50,913 nucleotides of DNA from Pseudanabaena sp. M53BS1SP1A06MG (GCA_020404105.1 JADBWH010000009.1:1-50913), one strand, 5' to 3'; positions 25,286 to 35,411 are shown, counted from the first letter of the stretch. Translations and numbers: made by a program. The notes: a model not told the origin generated them from the sequence alone.

Positions 25286-26377
25286 TTATTGCTTAGGTGT
25301 TTTTTGCTGAAACTTTTTGTCGATTGCCTGCATAGCTTTTTCATGATCTTCTAAATTACGGCTAAATATATGACTACCATCATATTTAGCCACAAAAAAC
25401 AGATACTCAGTGCTAGCAGGATCAAGTGTTGCCTTGAGGCTCGCTAATCCCACTGAAGCGATCGCCCCTGGAGGTAAACCTTCATTGAGATAAGTGTTAT
25501 ATGGTGAAGAAGTCCGCACCTGATCTAGAGTCAGTGGATTTTCAGGAGTCTGCTTAATATTTAAGCCATACTCCACGGTGGGATCTGACTCTAGACGCAT
25601 ATTCTTTTTCAGTCGATTCCAGAAAACCCCCGATATGAGACGACGCTCGGCTTCTATAACTGCTTCTTTTTCAACAATACTAGCCAGAGTCACCCAATCT
25701 TTGAGGCTAACTTTAACCTTAGGCTTACCTGATTGATTCTCTTTGTAAACAGGCAGAGCCATTTGCTCAAAGCGATCGAGCATCAAATCAATAATGCGAT
25801 CTGGAGTTGCTTCCGATGGCAAAATTTGATAGGTATCAGGAAATAAAAATCCTTCTAGACTGGGGATATCCTCAGGTAGCCAAGGGCGACGCTTAGGGCT
25901 AGTACGTTGTGCGGCTGCCGCAAAGTCCTTTGCTGCAAAAAATCCCTGCTTCTCAAATAGATCCGCCATCTGAGCAATTGACCAACCCTCAGGAATAGTA
26001 AAGCGAACTTCCGTCAATTTTGCTGTTTGAATTTGGGCAACAACTTCTGGCAAAGATTGGTTAGTGGAGAAGTCGTATGTTCCTGATTTCAAGAAGGCTG
26101 CTTCACCACCTCGCAAGGACTGCCATTGTAGCCACAGGCGTAACGCCAAACTAGAGCGAATTATACCTGCGGATTCTAGCTCTTGGGCGATAATTTGTGT
26201 TGGCATCCCGTCAGGTATTGTAAACCTAACTTTTGCCCCAAAAGTGCTAGGAGCAGAACTCGCCCAAATCCACCAAGAGCTACTGACTAGACTAGTAAAT
26301 AAAACCGTTAGGGGGAAAGCAACACCATAAAACAACCAATTAGAATTCTTCTTCGGCATCTTCTGTGCTGAGGACAT
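25286..26377 (-). CDS. mltG: Endolytic murein transglycosylase MltG
   Basis: Membrane-anchored lytic transglycosylase that cleaves nascent peptidoglycan strands and sets glycan length. One N-terminal transmembrane helix (about 12-33, WLFYGVAFPLTVLFTSLV) is followed by a LysM-like segment (FTIPDGMPTQIIAQEL, FTIPEGWSIAQMADLF) and the YceG catalytic domain. The last has EGFLFPDTYQI, the catalytic Glu in LASIVEKEAV, and ESDPTVEYGL. 363 residues. The ATG at 26377 overlaps the upstream gene by 38 bp; an ATG at 26359 reduces this to 20 bp. Translational coupling is likely. Confidence 0.95.
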   Translation of the reverse strand: MSSAQKMPKKNSNWLFYGVAFPLTVLFTSLVSSSWWIWASSAPSTFGAKVRFTIPDGMPTQIIAQELESAGIIRSSLALRLWLQWQSLRGGEAAFLKSGTYDFSTNQSLPEVVAQIQTAKLTEVRFTIPEGWSIAQMADLFEKQGFFAAKDFAAAAQRTSPKRRPWLPEDIPSLEGFLFPDTYQILPSEATPDRIIDLMLDRFEQMALPVYKENQSGKPKVKVSLKDWVTLASIVEKEAVIEAERRLISGVFWNRLKKNMRLESDPTVEYGLNIKQTPENPLTLDQVRTSSPYNTYLNEGLPPGAIASVGLASLKATLDPASTEYLFFVAKYDGSHIFSRNLEDHEKAMQAIDKKFQQKTPKQ

Positions 26378-26894
26378 GGTCTAGATACTTCTCCACATAA
26401 GGTTCAAGGGCTGCCATTTCCGCAGGGGTGAGAACTTCAGCTTGTCCACTATCTCCCACTTTGGCAATAAACATTAGAGGGTCAAGGGCTGTAAATACAG
26501 AAAAAGCCTGCTCTTCGTAGTAAAAGAGAGCTAGCTCTTGGAACTCACCACAATTACCTTCTTCTTCAGTATCAATTTCGATGATATCTTCTTCAGTTGG
26601 CTCAGGTAATTCACCTGAAACTGTTAATGTGTAAGCAGAGCGCCGTAAAGTAAGGTTTTGTTCTGACAGAACAGCTTGAGCAGTTGAAAAAATTAAATCA
26701 ATTTCTTCTTCGGTGACATCGACTAATTCAGTTTCATCATCATCATCGGTTTCTTGCCATGCAAAGATTTGCACAGAAAAGTCAACTGGTTGCAGCAACA
26801 AGTATTCGGTGCTGTCCACTTTAAACTTGGTTTCGACAGTGCAAGGCAAGCTCTTACCTGTTTCATCCGTGAGTACAATCGTCGATCCTTCCAT
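26340..26894 (-). CDS. DUF3727 domain-containing protein
   Basis: 184-residue acidic cyanobacterial protein of unknown function. Family marks are the opening TIVLTDETGKSLPCTVETKF, YLLLQPVDFSVQIFAWQ, EEEIDLIFSTAQAVLSEQNL and the closing LTPAEMAALEPYVEKYLDH. About a quarter of the residues are D or E. Soluble. Its last codons overlap the start of mltG in another frame; this arrangement suggests co-expression with cell-wall synthesis, though no direct link is known. Confidence 0.9.
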   Translation of the reverse strand: MEGSTIVLTDETGKSLPCTVETKFKVDSTEYLLLQPVDFSVQIFAWQETDDDDETELVDVTEEEIDLIFSTAQAVLSEQNLTLRRSAYTLTVSGELPEPTEEDIIEIDTEEEGNCGEFQELALFYYEEQAFSVFTALDPLMFIAKVGDSGQAEVLTPAEMAALEPYVEKYLDHVLSTEDAEEEF

Positions 26895-27058
26895 AGATTG
26901 CTTTTTTGTATCCTATAGCACTACTAGCTCAGAGAAACCCTCTTATATAAGGCTTTTGGCGCTCTTAAGCATTATGACAGCAAAGGGGACAGTTATTATC
27001 GTCTCTACCAAAACAGGATGCCTTAAATAGTTATCTTGACTATACGCAATTATCCTAA

Positions 27059-27796
27059 CTATACCTTTAGGAAGTTTTTCATGTTTTTGATCGCTGACAT
27101 CAGTAAAACTTGTGCAGACTTGTTTAAAACTGAGATCGTTTGTTTCATTACTATACGACCATTAGCATTTTGCCAAGGTGACATCATCATCAAGCCTTTG
27201 ACTACTAACAATAGACCGAATAATTTGTGCAAGATGTTATCTCGATTCCAGTAAGCACTTGCCAAGGCTATCGCTACTTTGCCTTTTGTTTCTAAACAAT
27301 CTAAATCTTTGACAATAGATTTTGCCATCCCAAGATATAGCTCAGAAATTCGATCCCCAAGCCTGATTGTATAGACCTTTGTGAACATATATGCAAGAAA
27401 TACTATTAAGAGATAATCCTTCTAGTTCATAATCGTTAAGTCTTAGCGCGATTCTAGAGATTGATCTAAGTAATTTAATGCTGCTTTTTTATGGGAATTA
27501 TTACCTTTTGCAATACCTAGATCGAATAGAGTAGAACCAAGCCCTTGCACTGCATATCCTTGCTGTAAATGGTTATCGATTTTATGAACGATTTCTAGTT
27601 GTTGCTGGCAACAGGAAATAGCTTCTAAATGATCAAACTGACGAAATTTTAAAGCTCCTAAATTATTTAATGCTTACAATTCTGCTTGGCGGTTATTGAT
27701 TTGGCGAGCAAGGTTCAACTGCTTCTGGAAGTAGTCAAAGGAATTAACTGAATCACTGAGATAATAGAAAGCCCAACCCAATCCACCAAAGCAAAC
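27059..27796 (-). pseudogene. Decayed tetratricopeptide-repeat (TPR) gene
   Basis: On the minus strand from 27796 the reading VCFGGLGWAFYYLSDSVN, then FDYFQKQLNLARQINNRQAE, gives TPR units. It is broken by TAA at 27674-27676, resumes as ALNNLGALKFRQFDHLEAIS, and meets another stop at 27443-27445. Further TPR-like pieces (ELEGLSLNSISCIYVHKGLY; AKSIVKDLDCLETKGKVAIA) continue in shifted frames down to about 27059. A 109-codon open frame (27059-27388) is a by-product. The upstream part is cut off exactly at the edge of the inserted element at 27797. Confidence 0.75.
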
Positions 27797-27981
27797 GGGA
27801 GCATCTCAATTTGGCGCTGAGTAATTATGCTTAGCACCAAAAGTAGCGGTTTTAGGCGTTTTTGATATCGTGAATATACGACAAATAAATGAAATTTGCG
27901 ATATTTTCTTTATTGTCTAAGCCTGAAACGCCGAGTTTTTGTTATAAGTATTTATGCTTAGCACCAAAGTGAGATGCTCCC
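27797..27981. mobile_element. 185-bp element with GGGAGCATCTCA inverted repeats
   Basis: Left end GGGAGCATCTCAATTTGGCG; right end reversed GGGAGCATCTCACTTTGGTG, followed on both sides by CTnAG and ATTATGC/ATAAATA-type sequence. The middle holds no ORF but repeats the GGTTTTAGGCGTTTTT / CTGAAACGCCGAG motif inversely. A MITE candidate lying between the decayed TPR gene and prfC. Confidence 0.65.
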
Positions 27982-27993
27982 ATGGAATGTCCC

Positions 27994-29619
27994 TTACTTA
28001 GTATCGGCAGTAGTTAGTTCAGCAATTGGGGCGATCGCTTTTAATCTCAACTTAGGATGGTCAGATTCCACTTGATTTAAGTTCCATAGGTTCTTAAAGA
28101 GGAGTACAGGACGATTCCAGCTATCTTTGACCACCATTGTATTAAAGAGTCTACCCACAGTTTCGATCGCATCCCAGCCATCCTCCACCCATCGAGCGAC
28201 GGAATAGGGCATCGATTCAAGAATGGTCTCGACGTTGTACTCACTTTGGAGTCGGTATTGAGCGACTTCAAATTGTAATTGCCCGACAGCAGCCAAAATC
28301 GGATCACGCTTTGATTCATCTACAGAATACATGATTTGAATTGCGCCTTCCTCCTGTAGTTCCGAAATCCCTTTACGGAATTGCTTGAACTTTGAAGGAT
28401 TAGGATTACGGAGTGTACAGAAGAGTTCTGGGGAGAAGCAAGGAATACCAGCATATTGACGCTTTTTCCCAAGATAAATCGTGTCGCCGATCGCAAACAT
28501 ACCAGGGTTATTTAAGCCAATCACATCACCCGCATAGGCTACATCGATCGCTTCCCGATCCTGTCCGAATAGTTTTTGGGCATGAGACAGGCGAATGGTT
28601 TTACCACTACGCAAATGGGTCACGCTCATGTCTTTTTCAAACTTGCCAGAGCAAACCCGCACAAAGGCAATGCGATCGCGATGACGTGGGTCCATATTTG
28701 CTTGCAGTTTGAAGACAAAAGCAGAGAAATCTTCATCTGTTGGTGGGACTTCACCACTTGAACTTTCATGGACAGTGGGAGTCATGCCATATTCTAAAAA
28801 AGACTTCAAGAATAGCTCTACTCCAAAGTTGGTCATGGCACTACCAAAGAAAATCGGGGTGAGCTTACCGCGATGTAAGTCCTGCGTATTCCATTCTGCG
28901 CCAAGAGAATCGAGCACCTCTAGGTCTTCGAGCAGTTGGTTATAGAGGTTGTGACCAATAAATTTGATGGCTTGGGGATCGTCATAGGGATAGATATCAA
29001 CATTTGCCTCGCGTTGTCCATGAGCGCTGCGTTGAAACAAATGTACTGTCTTCGTGGCGCGATCATATACGCCTTTGAACTGATCACCTGTGCCAATCGC
29101 CCAATTCATCACATAGGGAGTGATGCCTAACTCCTTTTCGATTTCATCTAATAGTTCCAATGGCTCACGGGTGGGACGATCCATTTTATTGATGAAAGTA
29201 AAAATTGGCAGCGATCGCATCCGACAAACTTCAAATAATTTCCGAGTTTGTGGCTCTAAGCCCTTTGCGCCATCAACTAGCATCACTGCATTGTCTGCCG
29301 CAGCAAGGGTACGATAGGTGTCTTCACTAAAATCTTTGTGACCTGGGGTATCCAACAAATTAATGCAATAGCCCATATAGTCAAATTGCAGCACCGTTGA
29401 GGTAATCGAAATCCCGCGTTGCTTTTCCAATTCCATCCAGTCTGATGTAGCATAGCGCTGAGCCGCCCTAGCCTTAACTGCGCCCGCAAGGTGGATTGCC
29501 CCTCCATACAGCAATAGCTTTTCCGTAAGGGTAGTTTTACCCGCATCGGGATGAGAAATAATTGCAAAGGTGCGTCGTCTTACGACTTCGCGCTCTAACT
29601 CTTGCCACAGTTGACTCAT
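27994..29619 (-). CDS. prfC: Peptide chain release factor 3
   Basis: GTPase that removes RF1/RF2 from the ribosome after peptide release. 541 residues. G1 is [12 protein letters not shown], the switch region holds [17 protein letters not shown]3 is DTPGHKDF and G4 NKMD. Domains II and III follow, with [18 protein letters not shown] and the C-terminal [20 protein letters not shown] that distinguishes RF3 from EF-G. ATG at 29619. Monocistronic; the 3' end abuts a 185-bp mobile element only 12 bp away. Confidence 0.97.
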   Translation of the reverse strand: MSQLWQELEREVVRRRTFAIISHPDAGKTTLTEKLLLYGGAIHLAGAVKARAAQRYATSDWMELEKQRGISITSTVLQFDYMGYCINLLDTPGHKDFSEDTYRTLAAADNAVMLVDGAKGLEPQTRKLFEVCRMRSLPIFTFINKMDRPTREPLELLDEIEKELGITPYVMNWAIGTGDQFKGVYDRATKTVHLFQRSAHGQREANVDIYPYDDPQAIKFIGHNLYNQLLEDLEVLDSLGAEWNTQDLHRGKLTPIFFGSAMTNFGVELFLKSFLEYGMTPTVHESSSGEVPPTDEDFSAFVFKLQANMDPRHRDRIAFVRVCSGKFEKDMSVTHLRSGKTIRLSHAQKLFGQDREAIDVAYAGDVIGLNNPGMFAIGDTIYLGKKRQYAGIPCFSPELFCTLRNPNPSKFKQFRKGISELQEEGAIQIMYSVDESKRDPILAAVGQLQFEVAQYRLQSEYNVETILESMPYSVARWVEDGWDAIETVGRLFNTMVVKDSWNRPVLLFKNLWNLNQVESDHPKLRLKAIAPIAELTTADTK

Positions 29620-29716
29620 GAAAATTTTAAAGAACTAATTTTAGCTGGATCGAGATTTCGCGATACTGCATCTATTATGCTTACTTTTTAGCGCAAATTA
29701 ACCTAATAAAAACACA

Positions 29717-29947
29717 ATGCAAGAAAATTTTCAGGAAGTCTTTGAATTAGCTGGTGAATATATTACTTTGTGTAATTTATTAAAGGTTAGCGGGGTTGCA
29801 GATACAGGTGGCGCAGCCAAGTTGATGATTATTGATGGTGAGGTGGAGGTAGATGGTCGGACTGAGTTGCGTAAAGGCTGTAAAGTACGTGCTGGACAAA
29901 AGGTAAGTGGCGATGGCTTTACGATTCATGTAGTTGCTCTTCGGTAA
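29717..29947 (+). CDS. S4-like RNA-binding domain protein (YbcJ type)
   Basis: 76 residues, a stand-alone S4 fold: YITLCNLLKVSGVADTGG, AAKLMIIDGEVEVDGRTELR and KGCKVRAGQKV. This matches the YbcJ/YaaA group of small S4 proteins. It is expected to bind structured RNA, perhaps rRNA or tRNA; the target is unknown. ATG 29717, transcribed divergently from prfC across about 100 bp. Confidence 0.9.
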   Translation: MQENFQEVFELAGEYITLCNLLKVSGVADTGGAAKLMIIDGEVEVDGRTELRKGCKVRAGQKVSGDGFTIHVVALR

Positions 29948-30192
29948 ACTCAAGCATAGCTTTAAGGAATGTTGAAAGTATAACGAAGCAATACTTTTTT
30001 CAATATTCCTTCGAGGTTCAATAGGTTGTAAGTAATGTAAGTTTTGCTTATCGTATAAAACCAAAAGATAAGTGGCGACTAGAAGTACTGTTACTCAGTC
30101 ATTAATAGAGGTTTAATCCTACATAAACTATGAGTTCAGCAATTGTGCGAATTGACCTCTATTAGATCGCAGAATAGAATAGTATTAGTAAA

Positions 30193-31704
30193 TTGTCAGT
30201 ATTTGTATTTTGCACGTCTAGAAATCTGATTACTCATTATCTGACCAATCTGTTTAGCAATGTTCCCCCTATTGGCAATACTATTGAGTCGATATTGCTT
30301 ACATTATTGGGTTGGGGAATGTTTGCGACTGCATTGATATTGATAGTTGTCAATAAGCGATCACTAAATTTAAAACTTCAAAATTTACAAAAAGCAAATC
30401 AGGATCTTGAGATTCTAGTCCAGCGAAGAACTAACGAACTCGAAGCATCAAAATCTTCTCTACAACGCTCTAACTTTATTTTAGATCGGCGTGAACAGCA
30501 ACTTAGAAAACAGCAAAATGTTTTATTTGCATTAACTAAAGACAAAGCTATTACACAGGGTGATTTTATTGTCTCTGTGCAAAATATTACGCGGACGGGT
30601 AGCTACGCGCTCAATGTCGAGCGGGTTAGTATTTGGCTATTCGATAAGAATAAGACTATTCTACATTGCCTTGATCTATATCAAAAAAGCCTCAAGGCAC
30701 ATACTGAAGTTGATATTTTAACTGTTGAAAAATACCCTAGTTTATTTAAAGCAATTCTCAAAAGTCGGGTGATCGCAGTTGAAGATATCCAAGAGTCTGA
30801 AATTTTTCAGGAACTATTTCTATCCTATTATCTCCCTTTAGATATTGTCTCTGCTTTAATATCAAGGTTTGAAGTTGGTGGTGAAATCATGGGTATCCTT
30901 GCTTTTGAGCATACGGATATTCAACACCTATGGGTAGAAGAAGAGATCAGCTTTGCGAACTCTTTATCTGATTTTATAGCACTAGCAATGGAAGCTCAGG
31001 AACGCAGAAGGGTCGAAGAGAATTTACGAGTTGAGCAGAAAAAATCAGAACGTTTATTACTAAATGTATTACCACCAGAAATTGCCGAACGGTTAAAGTC
31101 TCTGCAATTTAAGATCGATAGGAACCTAAATTTAAAAACTAGTGGCACAATAATTGCGGATTCCTTTGATGAAGTGACGGTGCTATTTGCAGATATTGTC
31201 AACTTTACGGAATATGCCGCAGCAATTTCAGCAAGTGAGTTAGTGAATATCTTGAATGAGATATTTTCTGAATTTGATTATCTCGCTGAACAATATAGTC
31301 TCGAAAAAATCAAGACTGTTGGAGATTCCTATATGGTGGTTGGAGGCTTGCCTTTACCTAGTAACGATCATGCAGAATCGATCGCCGAAATGGCTTTAGA
31401 AATGCAATCGTCAATCAAGAAATTTAAGCGAGGAGATGATAGTCAGTTCTCACTTCGTATTGGCATCCACACAGGGCATGCGATCGCAGGGGTAATTGGC
31501 ACCAAAAAATTCATCTATGACCTATGGGGCGATACAGTCAATGTTGCGAGCCGTATGGAGTCCTATGGTATCGCTGGCTGCATTCAAGTAACTGAGGCAA
31601 CCTATCAGCTTTTAAAAGATAAATATTACTTTGAACAGCGGGGTATGATCAATATTAAAGGTAAGGGAGAAATGTCAACATATCTATTAATCGGGCATAT
31701 TTAG
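30193..31704 (+). CDS. Membrane-anchored GAF and class III adenylate/guanylate cyclase
   Basis: About 500 residues: one transmembrane helix (about 32-53, ESILLTLLGWGMFATALILI), a coiled coil (57-115), a GAF domain (about 118-268), a linker coil with the typical LLLNVLPPEIAERLK (288-302), and the cyclase domain (325-495). Catalytic residues are present: metal-binding D334 (FADIVNF) and D378 (VGDSYM), purine-selecting K374 and D447 (LWGDTVN), transition-state N450 and R454. K/D at the selector positions favours cAMP. The frame begins at TTG 30193 after an in-frame stop; the next ATG (codon 43) would lie inside the helix. Probably light- or metabolite-responsive through GAF; no bilin cysteine is evident. 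Confidence 0.92.
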   Translation: MSVFVFCTSRNLITHYLTNLFSNVPPIGNTIESILLTLLGWGMFATALILIVVNKRSLNLKLQNLQKANQDLEILVQRRTNELEASKSSLQRSNFILDRREQQLRKQQNVLFALTKDKAITQGDFIVSVQNITRTGSYALNVERVSIWLFDKNKTILHCLDLYQKSLKAHTEVDILTVEKYPSLFKAILKSRVIAVEDIQESEIFQELFLSYYLPLDIVSALISRFEVGGEIMGILAFEHTDIQHLWVEEEISFANSLSDFIALAMEAQERRRVEENLRVEQKKSERLLLNVLPPEIAERLKSLQFKIDRNLNLKTSGTIIADSFDEVTVLFADIVNFTEYAAAISASELVNILNEIFSEFDYLAEQYSLEKIKTVGDSYMVVGGLPLPSNDHAESIAEMALEMQSSIKKFKRGDDSQFSLRIGIHTGHAIAGVIGTKKFIYDLWGDTVNVASRMESYGIAGCIQVTEATYQLLKDKYYFEQRGMINIKGKGEMSTYLLIGHI

Positions 31705-31730
31705 ATATGGGAATGACTTGCAAACCTCAG

Positions 31731-31771
31731 AAAACTTTGGCAGCATAGGTTTGCTGCTATGTCAAAGTTTT
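31731..31771 (+). terminator. Terminator after the cyclase gene
   Basis: AAAACTTTG / CAAAGTTTT outer stem with an inner GCAGCA / TGCTGC stem, followed by T-rich sequence. Confidence 0.7.
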
Positions 31772-31781
31772 TTATGGTTTT

Positions 31782-31839
31782 GTTTAATATGAGTTCGATC
31801 CCGCAGTACGAAGCGTTACGGTATCAACTCATATTAAAC
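31782..31839. repeat. Inverted repeat
   Basis: Outer arms GTTTAATATGAGTT / AACTCATATTAAAC (14 bp). The inside has partly complementary GATCCCGCAGTACG and CGTTACGGTATC. Unassigned fold-back repeat. Confidence 0.6.
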
Positions 31840-31950
31840 AGGTTGTACAACCTATTGAGGATTTGAGTAATGCAAAAATATTTTGGGGTTTTAAGTAAGC
31901 AAAAATCTCTATAGAAAATCAAATATTTTGCAAAAAATCTTCAAAAGGGG

Positions 31951-31981
31951 TTGCACAATTACCACCTTTATACGCTATAGT
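31951..31981 (+). promoter_or_regulatory. Possible tRNA-Asn promoter
   Basis: TTGCAC at 31951-31956 and TATAGT at 31976-31981, 19 bp apart, 40 bp upstream of the tRNA. The spacing is longer than ideal. Confidence 0.35.
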
Positions 31982-32020
31982 TATTAACGCTGAAGTAAAT
32001 GACACAGTAAAAAGCTACAT

Positions 32021-32092
32021 TCCTCAGTAGCTCAGCGGTAGAGCAATCGGCTGTTAACCGATCGGTCGCAGGTTCGAATCCCGCCTGGGGAG
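32021..32092 (+). tRNA. tRNA-Asn (GTT)
   Basis: 72 nt. Acceptor TCCTCAG / CTGGGGA with one T-G pair and discriminator G. D-arm AGCTCAGCGGTAGAGC, anticodon arm CGGCTGTTAACCG with loop CTGTTAA-type and anticodon GTT, T-arm GCAGGTTCGAATCCCGC. CCA is not encoded. A rho-independent hairpin follows. Confidence 0.96.
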
Positions 32093-32105
32093 TTTAACTA
32101 AAAAT

Positions 32106-32134
32106 AAGGTACACGTTGTGTACCTTACTTTTTT
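32106..32134 (+). terminator. tRNA-Asn terminator
   Basis: AAGGTACAC / GTGTACCTT stem with a GTT loop, then ACTTTTTT. Confidence 0.85.
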
Positions 32135-32221
32135 AAAATTATGATTCTAAAAAGAGGGTTTGCTTAGCAAGAGAACTCTCTCAAAGTCAGAAACCAACAG
32201 TAAGTTTTGAATAACTTTTGA

Positions 32222-32275
32222 GGAGCTTCGACTTCACTCAGCCCTCGGTTTAAGCTATCCGAGCAAAGTCACAGT
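32222..32275. repeat. Degenerate family D repeat
   Basis: GAGCTTCGACTTCACTCAGC and, opposite, CCGAGCAAAGTCACAG. Decayed relative of the hairpins at 6828-6869 and 19353-19398. Confidence 0.45.
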
Positions 32276-32339
32276 TTTAGATTTTTTATTTGAATTATCT
32301 ACATTTGTTCCATCAGGTGAAATATCGAGCAATTTCACA

Positions 32340-32372
32340 AGAAAGGAGTGCCTGACATAGGCACTCCTTTCT
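32340..32372 (-). terminator. dnaK terminator
   Basis: 14-bp perfect stem AGAAAGGAGTGCCT / AGGCACTCCTTTCT with a 5-nt loop, 25 bp beyond the dnaK stop. Confidence 0.75.
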
Positions 32373-32396
32373 TTATCAAAAATTATTATCTAATGC

Positions 32397-34298
32397 TTAC
32401 TTAGACTCAGTGAAGTCAGCATCAATTACATTGTCATCGCCACTGGCGGCATCACGAGTTGCATCATCAGGAGCCGAACCAGTTGCTGTATCTGCACCAC
32501 CCTGTTGATAGACGGAGGAGCTAAGAGCATAGAGGGCTTGTTTCAACTCTTCAGCTTGAGCAGTGATCGCCTCGTGGTCATCCTTGGCAATGGATTCACG
32601 GAGAGTCTTGACCAAACCTTCGATCTTGGTCTTGTCGGCATTGGGAACCTTGTCACCGAGATCCTTGATTTGCTTCTCAGCTTGGTAGGCGAGCGAGTCA
32701 GCTTGGTTTTTTGCTTCAATGCGATCGCGTTTCTCTTTGTCCGTTGCCGCATTGCGTTCTGCTTCATTAACCATACGTTCTACCTCATCCTTAGGCAAGG
32801 TAGAAGCACCAGAGATGGAGATAGTTTGGACTTTGCCAGTTCCCTTATCCTTAGCTGTTACGGAGAGCAAACCGTTAGCATCAATGTCGAATGTAACTTC
32901 GATTTGAGGCACGCCACGAGGAGCAGGAGGAATACCATCGAGACGGAAAGTGCCAAGGCTCTTGTTATCATTCGCCATTTCACGCTCACCTTGAAGAACG
33001 TGGATTTCCACATTGCTTTGTCCATCAACCGCCGTAGAGAAGACTTCCGATTTCTTAGTGGGGACAGTTGTGTTTCTAGGAATAATCTTGGTCATTACGC
33101 CGCCCAATGTTTCCACACCGAGGGAGAGAGGAGTAACATCAAGCAAGAGAATGTCCTTAACTTCACCAGCTAGAACACCAGCTTGCACAGCTGCACCAAT
33201 CGCTACAACCTCATCGGGGTTAACGCTTTGATTAGGCTCTTTGCCCAGAATCTTTTTAACAACTTCTTGCACAGCTGGAATACGAGTAGAACCACCAACG
33301 AGAACTACTTCATCGATCTTCGCCTTATCGATCTTGGCATCACGGATCGCTTGCTCAACAGGAATGCGGCAGCGATCAATCAGGTCAGAGCAGAGCTCTT
33401 CAAACTTGGCCCGGGTCAATGTAGTGTCTAAGTGCTTAGGGCCATCTTGAGTAGCGGTGATAAAGGGCAGGTTAATTTCAGTTTGCGTGACACTAGAAAG
33501 CTCGATTTTTGCCTTTTCCGCCGATTCGGTCAAACGTTGTAAAGCTTGTTTGTCCTTACGCAGGTCGATGCCTTCAGCCGATTGGAACTGATTGGCTAGA
33601 AAGTCCACAATTTTCTTGTCGAAGTCATCACCGCCGAGGTGAGTGTCACCACTAGTTGACATTACTTCAAATACACCATCGCCAACTTCAAGGATTGATA
33701 CGTCGAATGTACCACCGCCGAGGTCAAATACGAGGATAGTTTCGTTAGTTTTACTATCAAGCCCATAAGCCAATGCAGCTGCGGTTGGCTCGTTAATGAT
33801 CCGTAGCACTTCCACTCCTGCAATCTTACCAGCGTCTTTAGTAGCTTGTCGCTGAGAGTCGTTGAAATATGCAGGAACAGTGATAACTGCTTGAGTGACA
33901 GTCTCGCCTAAATATTTGCTAGCATCGTCAACTAGTTTACGCAGTACTTGAGCCGAGATTTCTTCGGGTGCAAATTGCTTGCTAGCAGCAGGTGCGTCGA
34001 TTTTGACGTTTTCGCCTACCTTCATTACCTTGTAAGCGACTTGCTTAGATTCGCCGCTAACTTCGTCATAACGTCTGCCGATGAAGCGCTTTACTGAATA
34101 AAAGGTGTTTTCAGTGTTCATGACGGCTTGGCGCTTAGCAATTTGTCCAACCAAGCGATCGCCATTCTTTGCGTAAGCAACTACCGATGGTGTGGTACGG
34201 AAGCCTTCGGCGTTTGCAATCACCGTTGGCTTGCCCCCTTCCATGACGGCGACGACTGAGTTTGTCGTACCTAAGTCGATTCCAACTACTTTAGCCAT
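32397..34298 (-). CDS. dnaK: Molecular chaperone DnaK (Hsp70)
   Basis: 633 residues. N-terminal ATPase domain with [51 protein letters not shown] and [19 protein letters not shown]. Substrate domain from about 385 ([20 protein letters not shown]), then a helical lid and a Ser/Ala/Asp-rich tail ending [11 protein letters not shown], like the essential DnaK2-type housekeeping chaperone. Cyanobacteria usually carry several dnaK paralogues, so this is probably one of a set. No grpE adjoins; a J-domain gene lies 250 bp upstream on the same strand. Confidence 0.97.
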   Translation of the reverse strand: MAKVVGIDLGTTNSVVAVMEGGKPTVIANAEGFRTTPSVVAYAKNGDRLVGQIAKRQAVMNTENTFYSVKRFIGRRYDEVSGESKQVAYKVMKVGENVKIDAPAASKQFAPEEISAQVLRKLVDDASKYLGETVTQAVITVPAYFNDSQRQATKDAGKIAGVEVLRIINEPTAAALAYGLDSKTNETILVFDLGGGTFDVSILEVGDGVFEVMSTSGDTHLGGDDFDKKIVDFLANQFQSAEGIDLRKDKQALQRLTESAEKAKIELSSVTQTEINLPFITATQDGPKHLDTTLTRAKFEELCSDLIDRCRIPVEQAIRDAKIDKAKIDEVVLVGGSTRIPAVQEVVKKILGKEPNQSVNPDEVVAIGAAVQAGVLAGEVKDILLLDVTPLSLGVETLGGVMTKIIPRNTTVPTKKSEVFSTAVDGQSNVEIHVLQGEREMANDNKSLGTFRLDGIPPAPRGVPQIEVTFDIDANGLLSVTAKDKGTGKVQTISISGASTLPKDEVERMVNEAERNAATDKEKRDRIEAKNQADSLAYQAEKQIKDLGDKVPNADKTKIEGLVKTLRESIAKDDHEAITAQAEELKQALYALSSSVYQQGGADTATGSAPDDATRDAASGDDNVIDADFTESK

Positions 34299-34437
34299 AA
34301 GGCTTCCTACTCCTAATCTCTACTTCTTAAGTTAACTTTTGTGTTAATCCTTTTAATCTCATACCAGATTAACTACTTTTCCCGATTAGCACATCAGGGG
34401 TACTCTACCTAATTCTGTAGGGTTTACCGTACTCTGT

Positions 34438-34514
34438 AGCGCTTTGCACTCAAGCCCAAACCCAGAATTTTTTTGAAAGTGTTGCTTCGCAACACTTTCA
34501 AAAAAATTCTGGTG
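34438..34514. repeat. Family C repeat between the DnaJ-like gene and dnaK
   Basis: AGCGCTTTGCACTCAAGCCC, then CCAGAATTTTTTTGAAAGTG and GTTGC loop GCAAC, mirrored to CTGG. The perfect hairpin spans about 34463-34512. The hairpin arms differ from other C copies but remain complementary. Confidence 0.75.
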
Positions 34515-34546
34515 GTTAATTTAATTAAAAATTGCTGTAGCTGTAA

Positions 34547-35263
34547 TTAACTTGTTTGCAAATTTTGCATTGCCCTTTGCGCGTAGTAGCGCATCTCTTC
34601 TGCCCTGCGCCATAGCTCTTGCCCTGTATGCAAATGCTGATCATCATAATTTAAGGTGAAATAATTTAATTCCTCGATACCGTCACTAATGGCATTGAGG
34701 CAGTGATAAAGATAGCTGGCTATTCCTGCGGCGGAGGCAGGATTTGGAATCGCCCTAAAGAAAATCTGAGCCTTGGCATAGGAGCCTCGACATTCATCGA
34801 TGTAGTCCTCAAAATCTTCCATCAGTCCATCGTCGTAGGGATCATTGGCAAGGGCATCAATCTGTTCATCTAAGCTATCAAGGATTCCTTCTAGAAGATC
34901 AATAATTGGCTCGTAGACCTGTTTACACCAGCGATCAATTTTTTGATCTTCATTGAGATGGGTTTCGCGCTTGGTGGGAGATCGCTTAACTCCTTGAGAG
35001 CTACTACTCGGACTATGCCTAATCCCTAAACTGCGATCGTAATGGGCGCGAGCTTGAGGGTTGCTGAGGACTTCGTAGGCGAGATTGATCGAGGCAATAT
35101 CATCATGATTATCAAGATGGTGATTGCAATCGGGATGGAATTCTTTGACTAGTCCACGATAAGCGCTTTTGACCTCAGCAGGATTCGCGTTATAGCTAAT
35201 TCGCAGAGTTTTGTAGTGATTTACCTGTTGGGTATTTGTTGTGCGATCGCTTGTCCTAGCCAT
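34547..35263 (-). CDS. J-domain (DnaJ-like) co-chaperone
   Basis: 238 residues. N-terminal J domain (about 16-80): HYKTLRISYNANPAEVKSAY, then the HPD tripeptide in EFHPDCNHH and ASINLAYEVLSNPQARAHYD. The rest (100-238) lacks the Gly/Phe and zinc-finger regions, so this is a type III J protein. It is helical and acidic (DQKIDRWCKQVYEPIIDLLE, FEDYIDECRGSYAKAQIFFR), a stretch often seen in cyanobacterial J proteins but of unknown role. It precedes dnaK on the same strand, separated by a family C hairpin. Confidence 0.9.
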   Translation of the reverse strand: MARTSDRTTNTQQVNHYKTLRISYNANPAEVKSAYRGLVKEFHPDCNHHLDNHDDIASINLAYEVLSNPQARAHYDRSLGIRHSPSSSSQGVKRSPTKRETHLNEDQKIDRWCKQVYEPIIDLLEGILDSLDEQIDALANDPYDDGLMEDFEDYIDECRGSYAKAQIFFRAIPNPASAAGIASYLYHCLNAISDGIEELNYFTLNYDDQHLHTGQELWRRAEEMRYYAQRAMQNLQTS

Positions 35264-35328
35264 ATCCTTATGAAATCTATGTTTAAGCTAACTGTTTATG
35301 TTTTTATGCCAAATTTTTAGAATCTCGA

Positions 35329-35411
35329 TATAGAGCTTACCAGTCTATCGAAGTACAGGTTTGTCTCCCCGCATTTGGCGGGGAGACAAACCTGTACTTC
35401 GCTTTTCTATG
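35329..35411. repeat. Family E element, copy 2
   Basis: TATAGAGCTTACCAGTCTAT at the left, then a perfect AGTACAGGTTTGTCTCCCCG hairpin arm mirrored on the right, ending CGCTTTTCTATGTAGCC. The frame matches 11867-11961. Confidence 0.65.

Noticed and set aside
27059-27388. 109-residue membrane-like protein
   Set aside because: The hydrophobic look comes from reading decayed TPR sequence; TPR-like phrases occur in this and shifted frames.
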